Of a stretch of 64,000 nt of DNA, positions 59,876-64,000 are shown in pieces (position 1 is the first letter of the stretch; each line of letters starts with the position of its first letter). The position numbers and the translations under genes are program-made. The DNA comes from Hydrogenophaga sp. BPS33 (lineage in GTDB: Bacteria > Pseudomonadota > Gammaproteobacteria > Burkholderiales > Burkholderiaceae_C). The DNA lies in the NCBI RefSeq assembly GCF_009859475.1, contig NZ_CP044549.1, forward strand, positions 2,480,001-2,544,000, in the 5' to 3' direction. A model generated the notes under the pieces. That model searched no databases and was not told the DNA's origin. It saw nothing but the letters and a program-made list of their open reading frames with translations.

Positions 59876-60898
59876 TCATACTGTGGCCACCGGCGTGACC
59901 GGTGATCCAGCCGCTCCCGGCAGCCGCAGGGGTGGTGCCGTTAGCAGGAAGCGGTTGCGCTGGTGTTCGCGCAGCCAACGGTTCAACGGCGAGAGCAACC
60001 ACTGCTCACCCAGCGGGACACCTAGCTTGAACAGGCAGTGTTCGTGGATCGTCGTGCGAGCACCCGGCGTGGGCGGCAGGATCTCGACCGCGCGGTTGTC
60101 GGAGATCAGCGCGGCCACGCCAGAGTCGGTGATCCATTGCAGCAGGCGTGTATCCGCCCCATCCAGGCCCGCGCAGCTGTTGTGCAGGCGCTGCGCATCC
60201 GGTTCGCGGTTCATCTCCAGCAGAAGCTCGTCGAAGCCCGTGCACAGGCACAACATGTCGCCGCGCTCGACGGTCACACCGTCCGCCTCGAAGATGCGCA
60301 TCAGCTCGTCGTAGCCGATGCGGTGGTGGTCTCGGCCGACATGGTGGAACAGATCGACCATCACGCCGCGGCCCTGCACACCCGTGGCCGCCATCGTGTC
60401 GATACCCAGCGGGCCGGCATTCACCCCTTCATAGCGCGCCCATGGCTCGGCGCCTTCGCGGGCGGGTGGCGTCAAGATGTGTTCTCCGCCGCGCCAACCG
60501 TTGTAGTAGACGATCTCGGCCACACCATCGCCATCGGCATCGAACTTCGCACCGACATGGGCCAGGCTGTCCCACTGTGTCGAGTATTGGGTGGATAGCA
60601 GCACCGCGTCGTCGCAAACCACCGAAGACCTGCCTGCCGCGTGGCGCGTGTGGTTGTGAAAGCAGGTGTCGCCGAGCACGGCGCCGAAAAGCCGCGGTGG
60701 ATGCCGCCGTGGATTCGCAACGCTGCCACCCGGATAGTCCAGCGGCAGGCTCAGGCAGAAGACCCGGCCTTCGCGCGCCTCGGCCAAGCCCTCGCGCACC
60801 TTGGCGGACGTCAGCAGGTTCAGCCGCCCGATCTGGTCCATGTCGCCGAACTCGCCCCAGTTGGAACCCTCCGGCCGGTGGATCCATCGCTTGCCCAT
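59876..60898 (-). CDS. Cyclase-family hydrolase (kynurenine formamidase/isatin hydrolase-like)
   Basis: A 340-residue cyclase-superfamily protein. The metal-binding motif is in STQWDSLAHVG near residues 105-115 (variant of HxGTHxDxPxH), preceded by FHNHTRHA, and a later GDMLCLCTGFDELLLE matches the family. It acts on a cyclic or amide bond: isatin-type or kynurenine-type substrates are known for relatives. GAGGAG lies 6 bases before the ATG. A 32-bp site at 60986 in front of it is repeated before the AtuA-like gene at 62350, so it probably belongs to that pathway. Confidence 0.85.
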   Translation of the reverse strand: MGKRWIHRPEGSNWGEFGDMDQIGRLNLLTSAKVREGLAEAREGRVFCLSLPLDYPGGSVANPRRHPPRLFGAVLGDTCFHNHTRHAAGRSSVVCDDAVLLSTQYSTQWDSLAHVGAKFDADGDGVAEIVYYNGWRGGEHILTPPAREGAEPWARYEGVNAGPLGIDTMAATGVQGRGVMVDLFHHVGRDHHRIGYDELMRIFEADGVTVERGDMLCLCTGFDELLLEMNREPDAQRLHNSCAGLDGADTRLLQWITDSGVAALISDNRAVEILPPTPGARTTIHEHCLFKLGVPLGEQWLLSPLNRWLREHQRNRFLLTAPPLRLPGAAGSPVTPVATV

Positions 60899-60985
60899 AC
60901 CGTCTCCTCTTCGTGTTACGCCTGGTCCCAGGATTCCGGAAGAAGACCTGGGAGATGGGCGTCAGCATAGAGGTGTCGATCCTTC

Positions 60986-61017
60986 CTAGTCAATCTCGAT
61001 TTTTACAGTCGATATAT
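60986..61017 (-). promoter_or_regulatory. Shared operator, copy 1 (ATATATCGA-N9-TCGAGATTGACTAG read on minus strand)
   Basis: On the minus strand this site reads ATATATCGA, 9 variable bases, then TCGAGATTGACTAG. The same 23 bases, with the same 9-base gap, occur at 62255 in front of the AtuA-like gene, but in opposite orientation. The ATMTCGA/TCGAGAT core is an imperfect dyad. Lies 88 bases upstream of the cyclase-family gene. Confidence 0.75.
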
Positions 61018-61021
61018 GCAT

Positions 61022-62236
61022 TCAGGCGGGAAGAACGCCTGTGTAGTGGACCCTCCAGCGCGGCAATGGCCGATCGTTCTGCTGCTCCCAGGCATGGGCA
61101 ACCCAGCCCACGATGCGCGCCAGTCGCACGAGGTTGGCCTGTGCGTCGGCGCCGATGCGCTGGTTCACATAGGCTGCCAGGAACGCGAAATCGGGAGGCT
61201 GGCCGGTCAGTTCGGCGGCCAGCGTGACGGCGCGCTCGAAGCGCTCGAAGCGGCGGTCGGCCGCGAGCACGGTGCGCAGGGACGACCACAACGCTACCGC
61301 GCGCGGATCGGCGACATCGAACGGCGAGAAGCCGAAACCGGGGATCGCCTCGCTCTCGCGCGCGCGGATGCGCACGGGCTCGGTGGGGTCGTCGGCCTTG
61401 TCGATTTCGGTGATGAAGCGCGCGAAGGCGCCTGCGCGCACCGCCGGCAGCCGCTTGCCGGTGGTTGCCGCCAGTCCGGCGACGACACAGCGGTAGGGTG
61501 TGGCGCCGGTGCTGGCGGTGGCGCGCACCGCATACGTGGCGGACTGGAAGGCCTGGTCGGCCGCGAGCACGAGCACGCGTCGCACCATGTCCTCCAGTTG
61601 AGGGCCACATTGCGTCACGCCGCCAACGTACTGGTGCAGTAGACCTTGGGCGGGCTGCATCTGACGCAGCATCAAGGCGGCGAACCAGCGCAACACCTCG
61701 ACGCCCGACCGCAGAAAGCCGGGTTTGGCGAGGTCGTGGGCGCGCGGGTTCGCGGCCTCGGCGGCCGGCAGGAACATCATGGCGCGGTCGAGCGCGTTGT
61801 AGCCGGCACTGGCTTCCAGCAGTGCCTGGCCGTGGAGAGGCATGGCCGGAGGCTCCGACGCGAATGGATCGGCATCGTGCGCGTCCCATAGCAGCCGGGC
61901 GACGTCCTCCAGCGTGGCATGGTCCGCCAGATCCACGGCGCTGATGCCGCGGTAGAACGAGCCGGCTTCGGTTACCAGCGTGATGGCGGACGACGCGGCC
62001 AGGCCTGGTGCCGCGTCGCGCGAGGCATCGGTTGCAACGCCCGCCTTGAGCTGCTCTACGTCGGAGCGCAGGTAGCGGCTGGCGCGGCTGCCGCGCGTCT
62101 TGTGGGCACGGATGTTCTTGCGGCTCACGTAGGTGTAGAGCGTGGGAACGCTGACGTTGAGCGCGCGCGCCGCCTCCTCGGCGGTCATGTAGATGCTGTC
62201 ACTGGAACCCAGCTTGGGGGATGGGCGGTCTGCCAT
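61022..62236 (-). CDS. Helix-turn-helix protein fused to a degenerate citrate-synthase fold
   Basis: A 404-residue protein. Residues 15-65 are a MerR/excisionase-type HTH (MTAEEAARALNVSVPTLYTY, then a basic RGSRASRYLRSDVEQL). The rest is a citrate-synthase fold: RATASTGATPY, GFGFSPFDVADPRA, DFAFLAAYV, ARIVGWVAHAWEQ and an RWRVHYTG end. The canonical catalytic His residues are lost: where active enzymes have DHEL, GPLHGG and GFGH it has DQAF, GKRLPAV and GFGF, although the catalytic Asp (PDFAFL) may remain. It is therefore best read as a ligand-sensing regulator, possibly of an acyl-CoA. CAGGAG precedes the ATG. Two shared sites flank the gene. Confidence 0.87.
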   Translation of the reverse strand: MADRPSPKLGSSDSIYMTAEEAARALNVSVPTLYTYVSRKNIRAHKTRGSRASRYLRSDVEQLKAGVATDASRDAAPGLAASSAITLVTEAGSFYRGISAVDLADHATLEDVARLLWDAHDADPFASEPPAMPLHGQALLEASAGYNALDRAMMFLPAAEAANPRAHDLAKPGFLRSGVEVLRWFAALMLRQMQPAQGLLHQYVGGVTQCGPQLEDMVRRVLVLAADQAFQSATYAVRATASTGATPYRCVVAGLAATTGKRLPAVRAGAFARFITEIDKADDPTEPVRIRARESEAIPGFGFSPFDVADPRAVALWSSLRTVLAADRRFERFERAVTLAAELTGQPPDFAFLAAYVNQRIGADAQANLVRLARIVGWVAHAWEQQNDRPLPRWRVHYTGVLPA

Positions 62237-62254
62237 GTCTGACTCCTGATGTCT

Positions 62255-62286
62255 ATATATCGATGATTATTGTCGAGATTGACTAG
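62255..62286 (+). promoter_or_regulatory. Shared operator, copy 2 (ATATATCGA-N9-TCGAGATTGACTAG)
   Basis: Lies in the divergent gap between the HTH-citrate-synthase regulator and the AtuA-like gene. It matches the reverse complement of 60986-61017 at 23 of 23 defined positions with the same 9-base gap. Best explained as a binding site for the regulator encoded between the two copies. Confidence 0.75.
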
Positions 62287-62349
62287 ATTTTGACATCGGT
62301 CGATATTCCGCGGCGGACGACGTGTTCGAAACCCTTTCAGGAGATCTTG

Positions 62350-63744
62350 ATGCAGGAATGCAGATTTGTTGCCGCAAGCGGAATGCTTGGTGTCGGCATC
62401 CATGAAGACAGCTTGAGGCAGGCGATGGCGTCGCGGCCGCATTTCGTGGCCGCGGATGCCGGCAGTACGGACGCCGGGCCGTTTGCCCTCGGCATGGGCG
62501 TTTGTGCCTTTCCGCGCGAGGCGATCCTGCGCGATGTGGCCATCTTGCTGCGCCAGACGTGTCCCGCGAAAGTCCCGTTGCTGATCGGTTCGGTGGGTAC
62601 CGGCGGGGCCGACATTCACGTGGACTGGTTCATGGAGATCGTGCGCGAGGTCGCCCGCGAAGAGGGGTTGCAGCTCAAAGTCGCCGAGATCCGTGCCGAG
62701 CAGTCCAGGGATTTCCTGGTCGATCAGCTCCGGCAGGGGCGCATCCGGGCGCTCGATCCAGCGCCGCATCTGGACGAGGCCACCTTGCAGCGCAGCGTGC
62801 GCATCGTCGGCATGATGGGCATCGAACCGCTGCAGGCCGCGTTGGACGAAGGCGTGGACCTGATCGTGGCCGGGCGCTGCAGCGACCCCGCGCTCTATGC
62901 CGCCGTGCCGATTCGGATGGGCCTGCCCGCCGGATTGGCCTGGCATGTGGGCAAGGCCGTCGAATGCGGCACCTCGGTCTGCGAGAAGCCTGGGCCCGGT
63001 GTGGTCGTCGGGGCCATCCGCCCGCACGAGGCCATCATTCGGCCGCTCGGCCCAGAACTGCGCTGCACCACGCAGTCGGTGGCGGCGCACAGTCTGTACG
63101 AAAACGGCGACCCCTTCCTGTTCCCCGAGGCCTCCGGTGTGCTGGACATCCAGGAAGCGACCTACGAACAGGTGGACGAGACCAGCGTGCGCATCCGCGG
63201 CAGCCGCTTCGTGCCCGCCGCACAGCACACGGTCAAGCTCGAAGGCGCGGAACTCGTGGGTTACCAGAGCATTCTGGTCGGTGGCGTGCGCGATCCCTTC
63301 ATCCTGGCGGAGTTCGACACCTGGCTCGGCAAGGTCGCCGAGCGCGTGCACGGTTCGGTCGAACGGGTGTATGGGAAGTCGCTTCAGGCACTGGGCGCGC
63401 GTATCGACTACCACGTCTACGGCCGCAATGGCGTGATGGGCGCGCTGGAGCCACGGCGCGACAGCGTGCCGCATGAGGTTGGCATCGTCGTCGAGGCCAC
63501 CGCGCCCGATCAGGTCACCGCCACCGCACTGGCTCAACTCACGCGCCAGCCGTTGCTGCACCAGCCCACGAGCAAGTGGAAGGGATCGATCACCGGCTTC
63601 GCCTGCCTGCACAACCCAGCCGTCATCGAACGTGGACCCGTCTGCGCCTTCAACCTCCACCACGTGGTGCTGCCGGCAACGCCGCTGTCCATGTTTCGCA
63701 CCACGATCACCACCCTCCACGGAGTTGAACATGCGACTGTCTGA
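62350..63744 (+). CDS. AtuA-like family protein (DUF1446), second type
   Basis: A 464-residue DUF1446 protein of a different subgroup from the one at 18177: it starts ECRFVAASGMLGVGIHEDSL and has ADAGSTDAGPFALGMG and LIVAGRCSDPALYAAVPIRM. ATG 62350 has AGGAG 6 bases upstream; an upstream open frame overlaps the operator. It overlaps the following DUF4387 gene by 14 bases. This AtuA/DUF4387 pair is a recurring unit of unknown reaction in betaproteobacterial catabolic loci. Confidence 0.86.
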   Translation: MQECRFVAASGMLGVGIHEDSLRQAMASRPHFVAADAGSTDAGPFALGMGVCAFPREAILRDVAILLRQTCPAKVPLLIGSVGTGGADIHVDWFMEIVREVAREEGLQLKVAEIRAEQSRDFLVDQLRQGRIRALDPAPHLDEATLQRSVRIVGMMGIEPLQAALDEGVDLIVAGRCSDPALYAAVPIRMGLPAGLAWHVGKAVECGTSVCEKPGPGVVVGAIRPHEAIIRPLGPELRCTTQSVAAHSLYENGDPFLFPEASGVLDIQEATYEQVDETSVRIRGSRFVPAAQHTVKLEGAELVGYQSILVGGVRDPFILAEFDTWLGKVAERVHGSVERVYGKSLQALGARIDYHVYGRNGVMGALEPRRDSVPHEVGIVVEATAPDQVTATALAQLTRQPLLHQPTSKWKGSITGFACLHNPAVIERGPVCAFNLHHVVLPATPLSMFRTTITTLHGVEHATV

Positions 63745-64000
63745 CTACGCCGCGATGGTCCGCAGCAAGAACGCCGGACCTTTTGTCCTGACCTTCGACA
63801 TCCTGTTCTCGGACGACGCCAGCTACGAACGCGTCAAACGCTCGGGCACGCTGAATTCCGAGATGTTCGCGCGCCTCTACCAGACCGAGCCCGCGAAAGT
63901 GCGCTTCTTCGAGTGCGACCGGGCGCGCGCATTCAAGTTCAGCATCCCGCATCCAACCACCCAGGGCGCGCTCGGGTGCACCGACCTGCATGGCGGCCAG
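63731..64000 (+). CDS. DUF4387 protein (partial, 3' end outside window)
   Basis: About 90 residues are visible before the right edge. The start MRLSDYAAMVRSKNAGPFVL, the ILFSDDASYERVKRSGTLNS segment and GCTDLHGGQ match DUF4387, which normally has about 105-110 residues. GGAG precedes the ATG, inside the end of the AtuA-like gene. DUF4387 proteins are partners of DUF1446 proteins. Confidence 0.87.
   Translation, partial: MRLSDYAAMVRSKNAGPFVLTFDILFSDDASYERVKRSGTLNSEMFARLYQTEPAKVRFFECDRARAFKFSIPHPTTQGALGCTDLHGGQ

Overview
The window looks like a chromosomal segment of a GC-rich betaproteobacterium, most likely Comamonadaceae or a close relative. The basis is seven Bug-type tripartite-tricarboxylate (TTT) solute receptors, AtuA/DUF1446 and DUF4387 proteins, VanA/phthalate-type Rieske oxygenases, heavy GC/GTG codon use, and GC-rich palindromic intergenic repeats. 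I made no database comparison, so the taxon is an inference. It reads as a catabolic 'archipelago': consecutive gene clusters for aromatic or other cyclic organic acids, each with its own regulator and uptake receptor. No rRNA, tRNA, CRISPR array or phage was seen. No stretch over 300 bases lacks a gene; the longest gaps are 534-780 and 17933-18176 (divergent promoter regions) and 50598-50810.

Layout. 1-6176: a MarR regulator (cut by the left edge) diverges from Bug receptor, molybdenum hydroxylase large/FAD/2Fe-2S subunits and a CoxG-like protein. 6213-9427: an unknown 625-residue gene split by a complete IS4-family element (6693-8020; perfect 18-bp ends, 9-bp target duplication). 9532-14365: sulfatase, Bug receptor and NicC-like flavin monooxygenase, divergent from an AraC regulator. 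14463-16494: two paralogous unknown proteins with Pro/Gln-rich N-termini. 16614-17372: IclR regulator.

17387-35578: a MarR regulator diverges from a roughly 17-kb, tightly overlapped operon: AtuA-like pair, SDR, Rieske oxygenase, alpha/beta hydrolase, flavin/2Fe-2S reductase, hemerythrin, Cys-less thiolase plus DUF35 protein, NDP-forming CoA ligase, two more Rieske oxygenases, Bug, TIM-barrel isomerase, a fourth Rieske oxygenase, SDR, Bug. Together these suggest activation of an unknown cyclic acid to a CoA thioester, repeated Rieske oxygenation fed by one reductase, and retro-aldol or thiolytic C-C cleavage.

35595-50597 (all minus strand): ABC importer (ATPase, binding protein, permease), SDR, cupin, alpha/beta hydrolase, IclR regulator, ThDP-dependent decarboxylase-like enzyme, aspartate-dehydrogenase-like enzyme, aldehyde dehydrogenase, two tandem Bug receptors, unknown protein, RidA, SDR, Bug, RidA. 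This suggests a 2-oxo acid or amino acid to aldehyde to acid route.

50811-60898: small basic protein, strong bidirectional terminator, NHL beta-propeller lipoprotein, MarR-controlled EmrAB-type efflux operon, YbjQ-like protein, glutathione S-transferase divergent from a WYL regulator, and a cyclase-family hydrolase. 61022-64000: a helix-turn-helix protein fused to a citrate-synthase fold that has lost its catalytic histidines, divergent from AtuA-like and DUF4387 proteins. A 32-bp site occurs on both sides of this regulator gene, in front of the cyclase gene and the AtuA gene, and is the clearest new regulatory signal in the window.
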